Assembly: GCF_001998885.1 (NCBI RefSeq)
Contig: NZ_CP019609.1
Coordinates: 918,001 to 982,000, forward strand
Direction of reading: 5' to 3'
Length of the DNA: 64,000 nucleotides
DNA from: Vagococcus penaei
GTDB taxonomy: Bacteria > Bacillota > Bacilli > Lactobacillales > Vagococcaceae
The stretch's first letter is position 1; the number at the start of each line of letters is the position of its first letter. A program made the translations under genes and the position numbers. This document shows positions 32,471 through 44,012 of the stretch, in pieces. The notes below the pieces were generated by a model. That model had not been told where the DNA came from. It made no database searches and worked only from the letters and a program-made list of their open reading frames with translations.

Positions 32471-32490
32471 AAAATAATATACATTATTTT
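32471..32490. promoter_or_regulatory. Inverted repeat upstream of dps, possible operator
   Basis: AAAATAAT and ATTATTTT form a perfect 8-base inverted repeat around ATAC. Regulators such as PerR control dps in many Firmicutes, but this sequence does not match the PerR box well, so the binding protein is unknown. Confidence 0.35.
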
Positions 32491-32621
32491 ATTCTTTCTT
32501 AAAGATTCATCTTTTTGAGGATTACTTTATTTTTAATAAAACATAGACTAATTAATTATTATTAATCCAGAAAAATAATTGATCAAAATCTCGTAATCTA
32601 AAAGTAAGGAGATGATAAAAT

Positions 32622-33338
32622 ATGCTACTAGTTTGCCTTTATTTAGGTTGTTTAATCGGGTCCTTTTTAGCCGTTTTAGCTGAAAGAATTCCTATTAAAC
32701 AAAATTTTATTATAAGCAGGTCGCATTGTACAAACTGTCAGCACACGTTACACTGGTTTGATTTAATTCCTTTTAACAATCTTATTTGGCAAAACAATCG
32801 TTGTCGTTACTGTCAGCAAAAAATTCCAATGTATCACAGCCTATTTGAACTAGTCTGTGGCATGTCGCTGACCTTATTTTTAATGATTTATCCACAAAAA
32901 TTCCTTTCAACTTCCACATTTAGCCTGATTCTTATCCTCTTGTATCTGTGCTTAATATTAAGTCTGACCGATTATCTGTATGGTATAGTTGAACCAAAAA
33001 TTTTATATCCTGTGACTTTTTTATTACTTATTTGGACTTTCTATCATCACGATACAATGACGTTGCATGGTTATGCTCTAATTTGTACCACGTTATTTTT
33101 TATGATTATCCACTGCCTCTTACCAAATTCACTTGGAGGTGGTGATAGTAAACTACTCATCACGTTGAGCCTTTTTTTAGGACTGACGCTTACTTTGTGG
33201 ATTATTTTATTTGCCTCTTTAAGTGGAATCATTTTTATTTTAATCGGCAATACATTAACTCATCAAAACATTAAAAAAATTCCATTTGTCCCATTTATCA
33301 CACTAGGCTATGTCTTAACTTTTTTGTTTATTGTCTGA
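32622..33338 (+). CDS. comC: Type IV prepilin peptidase (ComC-like, A24 family)
   Basis: A 238 aa membrane aspartyl protease that cleaves and methylates prepilins such as ComGC in the competence pseudopilus. The N-terminal domain has two CxxC pairs (CTNC and CRYC), then membrane segments with catalytic Asp in LSLTDYLYGIVEP and in the GGGDSKLL motif near residue 178. The start ATG has AAGGAG upstream. Neighbours are not competence genes, which is normal for comC. Confidence 0.93.
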   Translation: MLLVCLYLGCLIGSFLAVLAERIPIKQNFIISRSHCTNCQHTLHWFDLIPFNNLIWQNNRCRYCQQKIPMYHSLFELVCGMSLTLFLMIYPQKFLSTSTFSLILILLYLCLILSLTDYLYGIVEPKILYPVTFLLLIWTFYHHDTMTLHGYALICTTLFFMIIHCLLPNSLGGGDSKLLITLSLFLGLTLTLWIILFASLSGIIFILIGNTLTHQNIKKIPFVPFITLGYVLTFLFIV

Positions 33339-33380
33339 GATAAGTATCAGACTTAGTCCTTGGTTCTGGATTTTTTTCCC

Positions 33381-34763
33381 TTATTCTAAAACTAAAGCAA
33401 TATCTGAATTTAACAATAAGGGTCTTAAATATCCTAATGTATCACACATTGGTAATAATTCTTCGTGTAGATGAATATTTAATTCCTCAGATAAATAACG
33501 TCGTCTTTCAACAATCCGTTGCCACATTTCTGGGTAGTTAATTTCAATATCTGAACGTAAACGGGCATCAGCAATCGCCACTGTACTTTCAGCTGAAACA
33601 CCTTGATGACCTTTTTGAATTGGAATAAAATCTACTTGGAATAACATACCACTTCGTAATTCAGCCTTCGAACCCTCATAAAATGGTGAAGATAACCATT
33701 CTTCATCTGCAACTAAATGACCTGGACATAGACCCCAGCCATATATTTCTTGTGGATAGAAATTTGAAAATTCGCGATAAAATGCTCCACCTGTTTTTCC
33801 AATTTTTATTTGATCTAGCCAATAACGATAGGCGCGATAATAAGGGATAACAACGTCTAAAAAATAGCCTGGATCGATATCTTCTAACTGCTCATAAGTC
33901 GATACTGCGTAACCATTACGACTCGATAGTCCACCTTTATATGCTACTGTAAGGGAGACCTTATCTCCCTGATTTAGCACTCTATTGGTTGGATACAAAT
34001 TCGCTTTTTCAAAGCGCTCACCAAATGCAGCAATAGAAATAACCGTATTGTACTGTCCCTCTTTCGTCAAACATTCCCCTACTTCTCTCTCAGAAATACC
34101 TTCTTTCAAATGATTCATAGCATCTAATACACTATCAGAGGCTAAAGAAGCACCATATTCGTAATGTGCTAACTCATTGGCATTGTTAACTGTTCGGACA
34201 CCTATCTCAGGTCCTATTAGTAAATGTGTCGCGTTAACGAGCTTGACATCTTGACCGATTGCTGCTTGTAATCCCTCGACAATAAAAGCCGGTACATCAA
34301 ATAATTGGCGCTCATCTGTGATATCAGTTGTTAAAAGTTTCCAACCGACTAGACCAACTTTGCTTGAAGTATCAATAACGGCTTGTTTAAAATAGTCCCC
34401 CATTGATTTTTTTAAATCCATCGGTTGATTTGGTAAAGATAAAAGTGGACATAAAATTCCGTCAGATTGTGTTCTAGCACGAGGAACTTTATTATAATTT
34501 TCATTTCCCAGTAATAAAGTGCTCGTACCATCTTGCTTCAGTAGTTGGATACCTTCTTCAAATCGTGGGATAAATCCTGTTAAATATTCAAATGAGGCGC
34601 CGTGTTCTTTGTCTGCATAGATGATCAGAGAACTAAAATTATACTCCTTCATGAGTGATAGTAATTTTTCTTTTCTAGCTTGTAATGTCTCATCAGTTAA
34701 AAATACTTTTTCTGTAATGGTTGTTCCTTTAGGTGACTTGACTTTTTTTAAGTAATGTTGCAT
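33381..34763 (-). CDS. M24-family peptidase homologue with degenerate metal site
   Basis: A 460 aa protein with creatinase/prolidase architecture: N-terminal domain about residues 1-190, pita-bread domain about 195-430. Most metal ligands of active M24 enzymes are not conserved. The usual vDlGa segment reads VSLTVAY and the sDitR segment reads SSRNGYAV, so both Asp ligands are lost. GHLVADEEW still offers His, VDFIP has Asp in place of Glu, and SAEST still has Glu. It is probably not a normal aminopeptidase; it may have another function or bind ligand only. A RpiR-type regulator gene lies upstream on the same strand. Confidence 0.75.
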   Translation of the reverse strand: MQHYLKKVKSPKGTTITEKVFLTDETLQARKEKLLSLMKEYNFSSLIIYADKEHGASFEYLTGFIPRFEEGIQLLKQDGTSTLLLGNENYNKVPRARTQSDGILCPLLSLPNQPMDLKKSMGDYFKQAVIDTSSKVGLVGWKLLTTDITDERQLFDVPAFIVEGLQAAIGQDVKLVNATHLLIGPEIGVRTVNNANELAHYEYGASLASDSVLDAMNHLKEGISEREVGECLTKEGQYNTVISIAAFGERFEKANLYPTNRVLNQGDKVSLTVAYKGGLSSRNGYAVSTYEQLEDIDPGYFLDVVIPYYRAYRYWLDQIKIGKTGGAFYREFSNFYPQEIYGWGLCPGHLVADEEWLSSPFYEGSKAELRSGMLFQVDFIPIQKGHQGVSAESTVAIADARLRSDIEINYPEMWQRIVERRRYLSEELNIHLHEELLPMCDTLGYLRPLLLNSDIALVLE

Positions 34764-34855
34764 TTTCTGACATCCTTTCTCTTGCTTAATAAGATAAACT
34801 TAGTATAACAAATTTAAACTTTATACATCGTTCATTATTTGAACGATTATTTCTT

Positions 34856-35635
34856 TTAGGAATGATAAAAAAAACTTTCAGAAATAAAGTCGAAAATTAA
34901 AGTTAAACCGTATTTACCATAAACCCCGGTCACATCATTTTTTATATCTTGCCCACTCATATAAAAACAATCATGATAACTCTCTAAAAATTCGGGATCT
35001 CTGTTTCCAGTCAGCAAAATATTATAACTAGGTAAACCTCTCACCCATTCACTAGCCTCCGCTGCAAAAGTTCCTGAGACAGAGGAGACCAATAATAAGG
35101 TTTCATCGTCTATTTCCTCTAACATACTATTCTCTTTGTAGTCTTTAGATATCACATATACTATTTTTTCAGCAAAAAGTAATTCTTGTTGAAATTTAAT
35201 CAACTCACTACTTGTATTATTTGCAGATACCAAAATAACCTTTTTATATGACACAATCAATGATACTATCGTCTCTACCATAGTATCTGTAAAATTTTTT
35301 TCGATATCTTGGATAACCCGACGGATACTATCTAGTCTTTGTACACGGTATTCACTCATCGGGTGAAATTGTCGTAAGCGTAAATTGCTCGGGAAAATTA
35401 GATGACTGAACGAGACTTTTAACTCACTAAAATTATCATAACCTATCCTATGGCAAAATCGCCGAATAGCTGATGGTGTAGTAAAGGCACAATTGACAAG
35501 CTCATTAACACTAACTTCATTTATTCGTTTAATATTGTCTAATAAATAAGAAGCCACCGCATAATCATTGTCGTGTTCTTTACTGTTTACTATTTCATAC
35601 AAGGCATTTAATAAGCCAAATTTATTAATGCTCAT
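34856..35635 (-). CDS. MurR/RpiR family transcriptional regulator
   Basis: A 259 aa regulator with an N-terminal helix-turn-helix (about residues 20-75, with TTPSAIRRFCHRIGYDNFSE) and a C-terminal SIS sugar-isomerase-like domain (about 110-240, with VILVSANNTSSELIKFQQEL and LLVSSVSGTFAA). The effector is unknown. GGAGAGGTGGGA precedes ATG at 35633-35635; an earlier ATG at 35665 is less well placed. It probably controls the M24 gene 92 bases downstream. Confidence 0.88.
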   Translation of the reverse strand: MSINKFGLLNALYEIVNSKEHDNDYAVASYLLDNIKRINEVSVNELVNCAFTTPSAIRRFCHRIGYDNFSELKVSFSHLIFPSNLRLRQFHPMSEYRVQRLDSIRRVIQDIEKNFTDTMVETIVSLIVSYKKVILVSANNTSSELIKFQQELLFAEKIVYVISKDYKENSMLEEIDDETLLLVSSVSGTFAAEASEWVRGLPSYNILLTGNRDPEFLESYHDCFYMSGQDIKNDVTGVYGKYGLTLIFDFISESFFYHS

Positions 35636-35806
35636 TCCCACCTCTCCTCTCCTACTATCTTTCATTTATCTTACAAATGCAATCTGACTTTATCAAGTAT
35701 TTATCAAAAATCAGCGCAAATTTAATACGGGTTCTTTTCATTCATTTTGTATAAACTGCACTTTTCATCATCACTATAATCTTACAAAAAAGACTGGTAC
35801 AAATCA

Positions 35807-35852
35807 AAAACCCCCGATTTGATCACAATTCTCTGTGACCAAATTGGGGGTT
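35807..35852. terminator. Terminator of rpoBC
   Basis: AACCCCC with GATTTGATCACA pairs with TGTGACCAAATTGGGGGTT across a short loop. It lies just after the rpoC stop codon. Confidence 0.85.
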
Positions 35853-35863
35853 AATTTTATTTA

Positions 35864-38800
35864 TTAGTCTTTGTTACCTTTTAAAGCATCAGCTGCAGCC
35901 ATTTGTGCTTCAATGTCACTAATACTGTAAACATTTTCGCTTGCTACGCCTACTTCTTTTGGCTCCATGTTACGATATTTAGGCATACCTGTACCGGCAG
36001 GAATAATCTTACCGATAATAACATTTTCTTTCAAGCCTAATAAGTGGTCTTGCTTACCTCTGATAGCAGCATCCGTCAACACACGAGTGGTTTCTTGGAA
36101 TGATGCAGCAGATAAGAAACTGTTTGTTTCAAGAGAGGCTTTTGTAATACCAAGTAAGACTGGGCGACCTGTTGCTGGTGTACCACCACTTACTAATGTA
36201 TTGTAGTTACGCTCTTTAAACTCACCAATATCCATTAATGTTCCTGGTAAAATATCAGACACACCTGGATCCATAACACGTACTTTACGTAACATTTGAC
36301 GGACCATTACTTCGATATGTTTATCGCCAATTTCTACCCCTTGCATACGGTAAACTTTTTGAACTTCTTTTAGTAAGTAGTTTTCAACAGTTAACACGTC
36401 TTTAACGGTTAGTAATTGTTTTGGATCAATTGATCCTTCAGTTAATGGTGTTCCGCGATCAATAATATCGCCTTCTGCTACTTTCAAGCGTGAGATGTAA
36501 GGTACTTCATACGTCCGTTCATCAGTGTCACCTTTAACAGTGATTTCTTTCATACGGCTACCTTGATCTTCTTTGATTTCAATAATCTCACCAGCAACCT
36601 CAGAAATAATCGCTTGCCCTTTTGGATTACGTGCTTCAAAGATTTCTTGGATACGAGGTAAACCTTGAGTAATATCATCTCCGGCAACCCCACCCGTATG
36701 GAATGTACGCATGGTTAACTGAGTACCAGGTTCACCGATTGATTGCGCTGCGATTGTACCAACAGCTTCACCAACTTCAACTTCTGAACCAGTTGCTAAG
36801 TTACGACCATAACAGTGTTTACATACACCATGTTTTGTATTACATGTGAATACTGAACGAATTGAAATTTCTTCAATACCTGCTTCAATAATTTGATGTG
36901 CGATATCTTCAGTAATTAACTCATTCGGTCCAATAATAATATGACCTGTTTCAGGATTGATAACAGATTTACGTGTGTAACGACCTAACATACGTTCTTC
37001 CAGTGTTTCAATCACTTCATTGCCCTCTTTCATAGCAGCAATGTTTAAACCACGATCCGTTCCACAATCTGTTTCACGAATGATAACATCTTGTGCCACG
37101 TCAACTAAACGACGTGTTAAGTAACCAGAATCGGCAGTCTTCAAGGCAGTATCGGTCATTCCTTTACGTGCCCCATGGGTTGAGATAAACATCTCTAAGA
37201 CAGTTAATCCCTCACGGAAGTTCGATACAATCGGTAACTCCATGATTCGACCATTCGGTGCGGCCATTAATCCACGCATACCTGCTAATTGCGTAAAGTT
37301 GGAGATATTACCACGGGCTCCAGAATCACTCATCATGTAAATTGGGTTACGTGCATCTAAACTTTCCATCAATTTATTTTGGATAGCGTCTTTTGTCATA
37401 TTCCAAACACCAATAACGCGTTCATAACGTTCGTCGTCTGTAATCAGTCCACGACGGAATTGTTTTGTAATGACTTCTACTTGTTTGTGAGCTTCATCAA
37501 TCATCTCTTGTTTTTCGTGTAAGACTACGATATCAGCAATCCCTACTGTCATCCCTGCATAAGTCGAATGTTTATAACCTAAGTCTTTCATTCTGTCTAG
37601 CATTTTAGATGTTTCAGTAATTTTGAAACGTTTAAAGACTTCAGCAATGATATTTCCAAGATTTTTCTTCTTGAATGGTCCAACAAGTTCCTGTTCTTTA
37701 ATATGCGCAGGAATATCGGTTGACGCTTCAACAAAGTATTTATCTGGTGTTTGTTCAGTTAAGTTATAAGTTGTTGGTTCATTTAAATAAGGGAACTCTG
37801 GTGGCATAATTTCGTTAAAAATTGCTTTACCAGCAGTTGTAATCAAAATGCGCTCTCTTTGCCAATCAGTAAATGGTTTTTCAGGCATTGAGCTTGTTTG
37901 TAGTCCAATACGTGTGTGCAAGTGGACATAACCATTTCTCCAAGCTAAAACAACTTCATCTAAATTACGGAAGACCATACCTTCCCCAATTTGTCCTTCA
38001 CCTTCCATAGTTAGGTAATAGTTACCTAAAACCATATCTTGAGATGGTGTAACAACTGGTTTACCATCTTTCGGGTTCAAGATGTTTTGTGCTGCTAGCA
38101 TTAACATACGTGCTTCAGCTTGTGCTTCTTCATTTAACGGTACGTGAACCGCCATTTGGTCCCCATCGAAATCGGCATTATAGGCCTCACAAACTAATGG
38201 GTGAAGACGAATCGCACGACCTTCAACTAAGACTGGTTCAAACGCTTGAATACCTAATCTATGCAATGTAGGTGCCCGGTTAAGTAACACTGGATGTTCT
38301 CTAATAACATCTTCTAAAACGTCCCAAACAGCGTCTTCTTGACGTTCAATTTGACGTTTAGCATTTTTGATATTACTTGCGATTTCACGTTTAACTAATT
38401 CGTGCATAACGAATGGTTTAAACAATTCAATAGCCATTTCTTTTGGTAGACCACATTGGTACATTTTTAAGAATGGACCAACAACGATTACCGAACGACC
38501 AGAATAATCCACACGTTTACCTAGTAAGTTTTGACGGAAACGGCCTTGTTTCCCTTTCAACATATGTGATAGAGATTTCAATGGTCGGTTACCTGGTCCA
38601 GTTACTGGACGACCACGACGACCATTATCAATCAATGCATCAACAGCCTCTTGTAGCATACGTTTTTCATTTTGCACAATAATTCCCGGTGCATTTAAAT
38701 CTAATAAACGTTTTAAACGATTATTACGGTTAATCACACGACGATATAAATCATTTAAGTCACTTGTCGCAAAACGGCCACCTTCTAGTTGCACCATTGG

Positions 38801-39532
38801 ACGTAAATCTGGAGGAATGATTGGTACCACATCCATAACCATCCAATCAGGGTTATTACCAGATACTCTAAAAGCTTCTAAAATATCTAAACGACGGATA
38901 GCACGTGTTCTTTTTTGACCTTGTGCTGTTTTAAGTTCTTCTTTTAATTCGACTACTTCTTTTTCTAAATTAACGTCTTCTAACAAGCGTTTGATAGCTT
39001 CCGCACCCATACCAGCTTGGAATTCTTGACCGTATTGTTGACGTTTTTCACGGTATTCACGCTCAGTTAATAATTGTTTTTTCTCTAAAGTTGTGTCACC
39101 TGGATCAGTTACCACGTAAGAAGCAAAATAAATGATTTCTTCTAAAGCACGTGGGCTCATATCTAATACAAGACCCATACGACTAGGAATTCCTTTAAAA
39201 TACCAAATATGTGTAACTGGTGCTGCTAATTCAATATGTCCCATACGCTCACGACGTACTTTAGAACGTGTTACTTCAACCCCACAACGGTCACAAACGA
39301 TTCCTTTGTAACGAATACGTTTATATTTTCCACACGCACATTCCCAGTCCTTAGTAGGACCGAAAATGCGTTCGCAGAAAAGACCATCACGTTCAGGTTT
39401 TAGGGTACGGTAGTTAATTGTTTCAGGTTTTTTTACCTCACCGTAAGACCAGCTTCTTATTTTATCAGAAGAAGCTAGCCCAATTTGCATACTTTCAAAT
39501 TTATTTACATCGATCAAAAGATGTCCCTCCAT
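35864..39532 (-). CDS. rpoC: RNA polymerase beta' subunit
   Basis: A 1222 aa catalytic subunit of RNA polymerase. The active-site motif [12 protein letters not shown] (near residue 455) holds the three Asp that bind Mg2+. An N-terminal zinc finger ([20 protein letters not shown]) and a second zinc site (CGTDRG with [15 protein letters not shown]) are present. It has the length of the compact Firmicutes form. It follows rpoB by 17 bases in one operon. Confidence 0.99.
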   Translation of the reverse strand: MEGHLLIDVNKFESMQIGLASSDKIRSWSYGEVKKPETINYRTLKPERDGLFCERIFGPTKDWECACGKYKRIRYKGIVCDRCGVEVTRSKVRRERMGHIELAAPVTHIWYFKGIPSRMGLVLDMSPRALEEIIYFASYVVTDPGDTTLEKKQLLTEREYREKRQQYGQEFQAGMGAEAIKRLLEDVNLEKEVVELKEELKTAQGQKRTRAIRRLDILEAFRVSGNNPDWMVMDVVPIIPPDLRPMVQLEGGRFATSDLNDLYRRVINRNNRLKRLLDLNAPGIIVQNEKRMLQEAVDALIDNGRRGRPVTGPGNRPLKSLSHMLKGKQGRFRQNLLGKRVDYSGRSVIVVGPFLKMYQCGLPKEMAIELFKPFVMHELVKREIASNIKNAKRQIERQEDAVWDVLEDVIREHPVLLNRAPTLHRLGIQAFEPVLVEGRAIRLHPLVCEAYNADFDGDQMAVHVPLNEEAQAEARMLMLAAQNILNPKDGKPVVTPSQDMVLGNYYLTMEGEGQIGEGMVFRNLDEVVLAWRNGYVHLHTRIGLQTSSMPEKPFTDWQRERILITTAGKAIFNEIMPPEFPYLNEPTTYNLTEQTPDKYFVEASTDIPAHIKEQELVGPFKKKNLGNIIAEVFKRFKITETSKMLDRMKDLGYKHSTYAGMTVGIADIVVLHEKQEMIDEAHKQVEVITKQFRRGLITDDERYERVIGVWNMTKDAIQNKLMESLDARNPIYMMSDSGARGNISNFTQLAGMRGLMAAPNGRIMELPIVSNFREGLTVLEMFISTHGARKGMTDTALKTADSGYLTRRLVDVAQDVIIRETDCGTDRGLNIAAMKEGNEVIETLEERMLGRYTRKSVINPETGHIIIGPNELITEDIAHQIIEAGIEEISIRSVFTCNTKHGVCKHCYGRNLATGSEVEVGEAVGTIAAQSIGEPGTQLTMRTFHTGGVAGDDITQGLPRIQEIFEARNPKGQAIISEVAGEIIEIKEDQGSRMKEITVKGDTDERTYEVPYISRLKVAEGDIIDRGTPLTEGSIDPKQLLTVKDVLTVENYLLKEVQKVYRMQGVEIGDKHIEVMVRQMLRKVRVMDPGVSDILPGTLMDIGEFKERNYNTLVSGGTPATGRPVLLGITKASLETNSFLSAASFQETTRVLTDAAIRGKQDHLLGLKENVIIGKIIPAGTGMPKYRNMEPKEVGVASENVYSISDIEAQMAAADALKGNKD

Positions 39533-39549
39533 TCACTTTTGTCTTTACA

Positions 39550-42500
39550 CTATTCTTGGTTTTCTTGTGCATCTTTCAACGATTTTTCAGCTTGCTCTTT
39601 TTCAGCTTGTTCTTTAGCATATTTGGCTAAAGCATCGACTGTAATCAAGTCATCATCGTCATCGTCCATATCACGTAATTCAATTTCTTGATCATCTGCA
39701 TCAAGGACACGCATGTCTAAACCTAGAGCTTGTAACTCTTTAACTAATACGCGGAATGATTCAGGAACTCCTGGTTTTTGGATAGGTTCACCCTTAACGA
39801 TCGATTCGTATGTTTTCACACGACCAACAACGTCATCGGACTTGTAAGTTAAGATTTCTTGTAGTGTATAAGCAGCACCGTAAGCTTCAAGTGCCCAAAC
39901 TTCCATCTCACCAAAACGTTGTCCACCAAATTGTGCTTTACCACCAAGAGGTTGTTGTGTTACTAATGAATATGGTCCAATTGAACGAGCATGTAATTTA
40001 TCATCAACCATGTGAGCAAGTTTCAGCATATACATTACCCCAACCGAAATTCGGTTGTCAAAAGGTTCTCCGGTACGACCGTCGTAAAGAACTGTTTTTG
40101 CATCACGTGCTAATCCAGCTTCTTCAACCGTACTCCATACATCTTCTTCATCTGCTCCATCAAATACTGGTGTAGCAACATGAATATTCAATGAGCGTGC
40201 TGCCATCCCTAAGTGGAGTTCTAGCACTTGCCCAATGTTCATACGAGAAGGTACCCCTAATGGGTTTAACATGATATCAACTGGTGTACCGTCTGGTAAG
40301 AATGGCATGTCTTCCTCAGGCATAATCCGAGAAACTACCCCTTTATTACCATGACGTCCAGCCATCTTATCACCTTCATGAATTTTACGTTTTTGGACAA
40401 TATATACACGGACTAACATATTAACACCTGGTGCTAATTCATCTCCACCTTCACGTGTAAAGATTTTCACGTCATGAACAATACCGCCACCACCATGTGG
40501 TACACGTAGTGATGTATCACGAACTTCACGCGCTTTTTCACCGAAAATAGCGTGTAATAAGCGTTCTTCAGCTGATAATTCTGTTACACCTTTAGGCGTT
40601 ACTTTACCAACTAATAAATCGCCATCTTTCACTTCAGCACCAATACGGATAATACCCATCTCGTCTAAATCTTTTAGCGCATCCTCACCAACGTTTGGTA
40701 ATTCACGCGTGATTTCTTCAGGTCCTAATTTTGTGTCACGTGCTTCAGATTCATATTCTTCAATATGAATTGACGTATACACATCATCTTTAACCAAACG
40801 ACGACTCATGATAATCGCATCTTCATAGTTATATCCTTCCCAAGTCATGAAGGCCACTAAAACGTTTTGTCCTAGAGCTAATTCGCCTTCTTCCATAGAA
40901 GAACCATCGGCTAATGCATCCCCTGCATCAACGCGTTCACCTAAACGAACGATTGGACGTTGATTATAGCTTGTACCAGCGTTTGAACGGTGGAATTTAA
41001 TAATATTATATTTATCTAATGTTCCATTGTCACGACGTACACGAACTTGTTTTGCATCCACAAACTCAACAACACCATCGTGTTTACATAATAGAGCGGC
41101 ACCAGAGTCATGGGCTGCAATATATTCCATACCAGTTCCAACTAATGGAGAACGTGGTTGAATCAACGGCACTGCTTGACGCTGCATGTTGGCACCCATC
41201 AAGGCACGGTTGGAGTCATCGTTTTCCAAGAAAGGAATACATGATGTCGCAACTGCAACTACTTGTTTAGGTGATACGTCCATGTAATCGACTTTTTCAA
41301 CAGCAACTTCTAAGTTTTCACTTTGCAAACGCGCCATTACTACTGGCTCAGCAAATGTCCCATCATCATTTAAACGAGAGTTAGCTTGCGCTACCATATA
41401 GTGGTCTTCCTCATCAGCCGTTAAATAATCGATACGGTCAGTTACACGACCAGTTGCACGATCCACACGACGGTAAGGTGTTTCAATAAAACCATAACGG
41501 TTCACTTTCGCATAGCTAGACAAACTATTGATTAACCCAATGTTTGGTCCCTCAGGCGTTTCAATCGGACACATACGACCATAGTGAGAGTAATGCACGT
41601 CACGCACTTCATATCCGGCACGGTCACGTGTTAAACCACCAGGCCCTAAGGCTGATAGACGACGTTTGTGGGTTAACTCACCCAGTGGATTGGTTTGATC
41701 CATGAACTGTGATAACTGAGAAGAACCGAAGAATTCTTTCATTGAAGCCACAACAGGACGAATATTAATTAATTGTTGAGGTGTCAATGTTTCAGTATCT
41801 TGGATTGACATTCTCTCACGTACCACACGTTCCATACGTGATAAACCAATACGGAATTGATTTTGTAATAATTCACCAACTGAACGGATACGACGGTTAC
41901 CTAAGTGGTCGATATCGTCAACTTTACCGATACCTTCCATTAAGTTAAAGAAGTAACCCATTGTCGCAATGATATCCGCTGGACGAATTGTTTTAACAGT
42001 AGCATCTAAATTACCATTGCCAATCATATTAACGACACGTTCTGGGTCTTTTGGTGAGAAGACTTTAATGACTTGGATTGTCATTGGTTCAGTCACAACA
42101 CCGTCTTCAGAAGGATAGAACGTTACATTGTTTAGACCTGCATCTAAATAACTTTCTAATTTTTCCATAACAGTGTGTGTCACAACTGTTCCTTTTTCGA
42201 CAATAATTTCACCAGTTTCAGGGTCGACTAATGTTTCAGCTAACGTTTGATTTAATAAACGTGTTTTAAGCGTTAATTTTTTATTTACTTTGTAACGACC
42301 AACATTTGCTAAGTCGTAGCGTTTTGGATCAAAGAAACGAGCATTTAATAAGTTACGTGAACTTTCTGCTGTTTTTGGCTCACCTGGACGTAGACGTTCG
42401 TAAACATCTTTTAAGGCTTCCTCAACACGCGTGCCGCCACTTTCTTTTTTGATGTCTTTTCCAATGGTTTCAGTTAAGCTTTCACTTTCACCAAAGATTT

Positions 42501-43134
42501 CCATAATGGTACTATCATCACCAAAACCTAAAGCCCGCACAACAACAGTCAAAGGAATCTTACGCGTACGGTCAATACGTGCAAACGATAGACCTTTCGC
42601 ATCAGTTTCTAATTCCATCCAAGCTCCACGGTTAGGGATAATTGTTGTACCAAAGCCTTCTTGTCCATTTTTCTCTTGTTTCGCGTTAAAATAAACTCCA
42701 GGAGAACGAACTAACTGTGATACAACAACACGTTCAGCACCATTGATGATAAATGTACCCATTTCAGTCATTAATGGAAAATCACCAAAGAACACTTCTT
42801 GCGATTTAATTTCACCCGTCACTTGATTGTCTAAACGTAGAGTCACGTGAATCGGAGCTGAATAGTTAGCGTCATGTGCACGTGCTTCTTCAACAGTGTA
42901 TTTAGGTTCTTTCATTTCATAATCAACAAACTCTAATGATAATTTATCGCTAAAATCTGTGATTGGTAAAATGTCTTCAAACATTTCTCTTAAACCTTCA
43001 TCTAAAAACCACTTGTACGAATCTGTTTGAATTTCAATTAAATTTGGCAGTTCTAGGACTTCATTAATTCTAGAATAGCTGCGTCTTTCCCGGTGTTTTC
43101 CGTATTTTACTACGTGTCCAACCAAATTAGTCAC
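39550..43134 (-). CDS. rpoB: RNA polymerase beta subunit
   Basis: A 1194 aa core subunit of RNA polymerase. Conserved parts include the rifampicin pocket ([20 protein letters not shown] then LSALGPGG), [13 protein letters not shown] and PQRPL-type C-terminal sequence [19 protein letters not shown]. The rifampicin-pocket residues are of the susceptible type. An acidic tail ends the protein. The rplJL genes that usually lie upstream are not next to it here. Confidence 0.99.
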   Translation of the reverse strand: MTNLVGHVVKYGKHRERRSYSRINEVLELPNLIEIQTDSYKWFLDEGLREMFEDILPITDFSDKLSLEFVDYEMKEPKYTVEEARAHDANYSAPIHVTLRLDNQVTGEIKSQEVFFGDFPLMTEMGTFIINGAERVVVSQLVRSPGVYFNAKQEKNGQEGFGTTIIPNRGAWMELETDAKGLSFARIDRTRKIPLTVVVRALGFGDDSTIMEIFGESESLTETIGKDIKKESGGTRVEEALKDVYERLRPGEPKTAESSRNLLNARFFDPKRYDLANVGRYKVNKKLTLKTRLLNQTLAETLVDPETGEIIVEKGTVVTHTVMEKLESYLDAGLNNVTFYPSEDGVVTEPMTIQVIKVFSPKDPERVVNMIGNGNLDATVKTIRPADIIATMGYFFNLMEGIGKVDDIDHLGNRRIRSVGELLQNQFRIGLSRMERVVRERMSIQDTETLTPQQLINIRPVVASMKEFFGSSQLSQFMDQTNPLGELTHKRRLSALGPGGLTRDRAGYEVRDVHYSHYGRMCPIETPEGPNIGLINSLSSYAKVNRYGFIETPYRRVDRATGRVTDRIDYLTADEEDHYMVAQANSRLNDDGTFAEPVVMARLQSENLEVAVEKVDYMDVSPKQVVAVATSCIPFLENDDSNRALMGANMQRQAVPLIQPRSPLVGTGMEYIAAHDSGAALLCKHDGVVEFVDAKQVRVRRDNGTLDKYNIIKFHRSNAGTSYNQRPIVRLGERVDAGDALADGSSMEEGELALGQNVLVAFMTWEGYNYEDAIIMSRRLVKDDVYTSIHIEEYESEARDTKLGPEEITRELPNVGEDALKDLDEMGIIRIGAEVKDGDLLVGKVTPKGVTELSAEERLLHAIFGEKAREVRDTSLRVPHGGGGIVHDVKIFTREGGDELAPGVNMLVRVYIVQKRKIHEGDKMAGRHGNKGVVSRIMPEEDMPFLPDGTPVDIMLNPLGVPSRMNIGQVLELHLGMAARSLNIHVATPVFDGADEEDVWSTVEEAGLARDAKTVLYDGRTGEPFDNRISVGVMYMLKLAHMVDDKLHARSIGPYSLVTQQPLGGKAQFGGQRFGEMEVWALEAYGAAYTLQEILTYKSDDVVGRVKTYESIVKGEPIQKPGVPESFRVLVKELQALGLDMRVLDADDQEIELRDMDDDDDDLITVDALAKYAKEQAEKEQAEKSLKDAQENQE

Positions 43135-43213
43135 CCCTCTGAGTTTTTTAAAAAAGCTTTATGTTACAAATATTAATTTTTGATTACATCCATTGTAACA
43201 AATCCATTTTAGG

Positions 43214-43266
43214 AAAAAAAAACCAAAAATAGAGCCAGATCTTGTAATATGACCTTCCTATTTTTG
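43214..43266 (-). terminator. Terminator-like hairpin in the rpoB leader
   Basis: On the minus strand CAAAAATAG and CTATTTTTG (9 bp, perfect) flank about 25 bases and are followed by G and nine T. It lies between the rpoB promoter and the rpoB start, so it could attenuate rpoBC transcription. Confidence 0.55.
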
Positions 43267-43346
43267 TTTTTGCACTCTATTAAAGGAATATGGACAATAT
43301 TTCATACCCTTTAACGTTCATAACATAAAGCATTCTGCAACTATCC

Positions 43347-43375
43347 ATTCTATCTTATGCAAACATATTTGTCAA
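43347..43375 (-). promoter_or_regulatory. Sigma-A promoter of rpoBC
   Basis: TTGACA (43370-43375) and TAGAAT (43347-43352) on the minus strand are 17 bases apart, a near-ideal promoter. It lies directly after the rsmC-like terminator and about 210 bases before the rpoB start. Confidence 0.85.
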
Positions 43376-43385
43376 CACTATTTTT

Positions 43386-43418
43386 AAAAAAAAGAGCAAA
43401 TCCTGCGATTTACTCTTT
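43386..43418 (-). terminator. Terminator of the methyltransferase gene
   Basis: Minus-strand AAGAGTAAATC and GATTTGCTCTT form a stem followed by eight T. It overlaps the stop codon of the methyltransferase gene. Confidence 0.8.
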
Positions 43419-44012
43419 TACACTCACTATAATATAGTAGCCTTTGTCTTTTTTGACAATTTCTGCATTACCAAATGTATCCATCATCCGCTTTTGCGCA
43501 CTAGGTGCTCCTTGTTTTTTCTGAATCACAATCGTCAGCGTCCCACCAACCTGTAATTTAGCAAATGAACCACTAATAATTTCATGCACAACCTCTTTAC
43601 CGGCGCGAATAGGTGGATTACTAACAACAGCTGCAAAATCAGTTGCTGTGACACTCTCATAAATATAAGAGGCATAAATGGAAAGATTAGTTAAACCATT
43701 TAGTTTCGCGTTCTCACGTGCTAACTCTAATGCCCGCTCATTCACATCGACCATTTCGACTATACGTCCTGTTTTTTTAGCTAACGCTAATCCAATCGGC
43801 CCATAACCACAACCAACATCTAAAATAGCCCCATCTGGTAGCTCACTTGCCTCAAACGTCTCAATTAACACTCGTGAGCCATAATCAACCGTACTTTTCG
43901 AAAAGACATTACTATCCGTAATGAATTTAAATTCTGTCCCCACTAACTCAAACGTCCACGATTTTCGTTGATGCTCAATATCTGGATTTTGACTAAAATA
44001 ATGATTCCCCAT
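43410..44012 (-). CDS. RsmC-like class I SAM methyltransferase (YbxB type)
   Basis: A 200 aa methyltransferase of the MTS/RsmC family. SAM-binding motif I is DVGCGYGPIGLAL and the catalytic motif is SNPPIRAG, typical for N2-guanine or N6-adenine methylation. It is the single-domain form, like B. subtilis YbxB beside rpoB, and is likely to modify 16S rRNA. The ATG lies just before the stop of the upstream SGNH gene with GGAGAGG upstream. Confidence 0.88.
   Translation of the reverse strand: MGNHYFSQNPDIEHQRKSWTFELVGTEFKFITDSNVFSKSTVDYGSRVLIETFEASELPDGAILDVGCGYGPIGLALAKKTGRIVEMVDVNERALELARENAKLNGLTNLSIYASYIYESVTATDFAAVVSNPPIRAGKEVVHEIISGSFAKLQVGGTLTIVIQKKQGAPSAQKRMMDTFGNAEIVKKDKGYYIIVSVKE

Noticed and set aside
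33334-33354. Hairpin after comC as a terminator
   Set aside because: GTCTGA and TCAGAC pair, but no T-run follows directly; too weak to annotate.
35967-36206. Open frame opposite rpoC
   Set aside because: Antisense frame created by codon bias of rpoC; no ribosome-binding site, no family resemblance.
39810-40175. 121-codon open frame opposite rpoB
   Set aside because: Antisense to a fully conserved rpoB region; its His/Gln-rich sequence is typical of shadow frames.
41640-41740. Rifampicin-resistance substitution in rpoB
   Set aside because: The pocket residues read as the susceptible type; no substitution is apparent.
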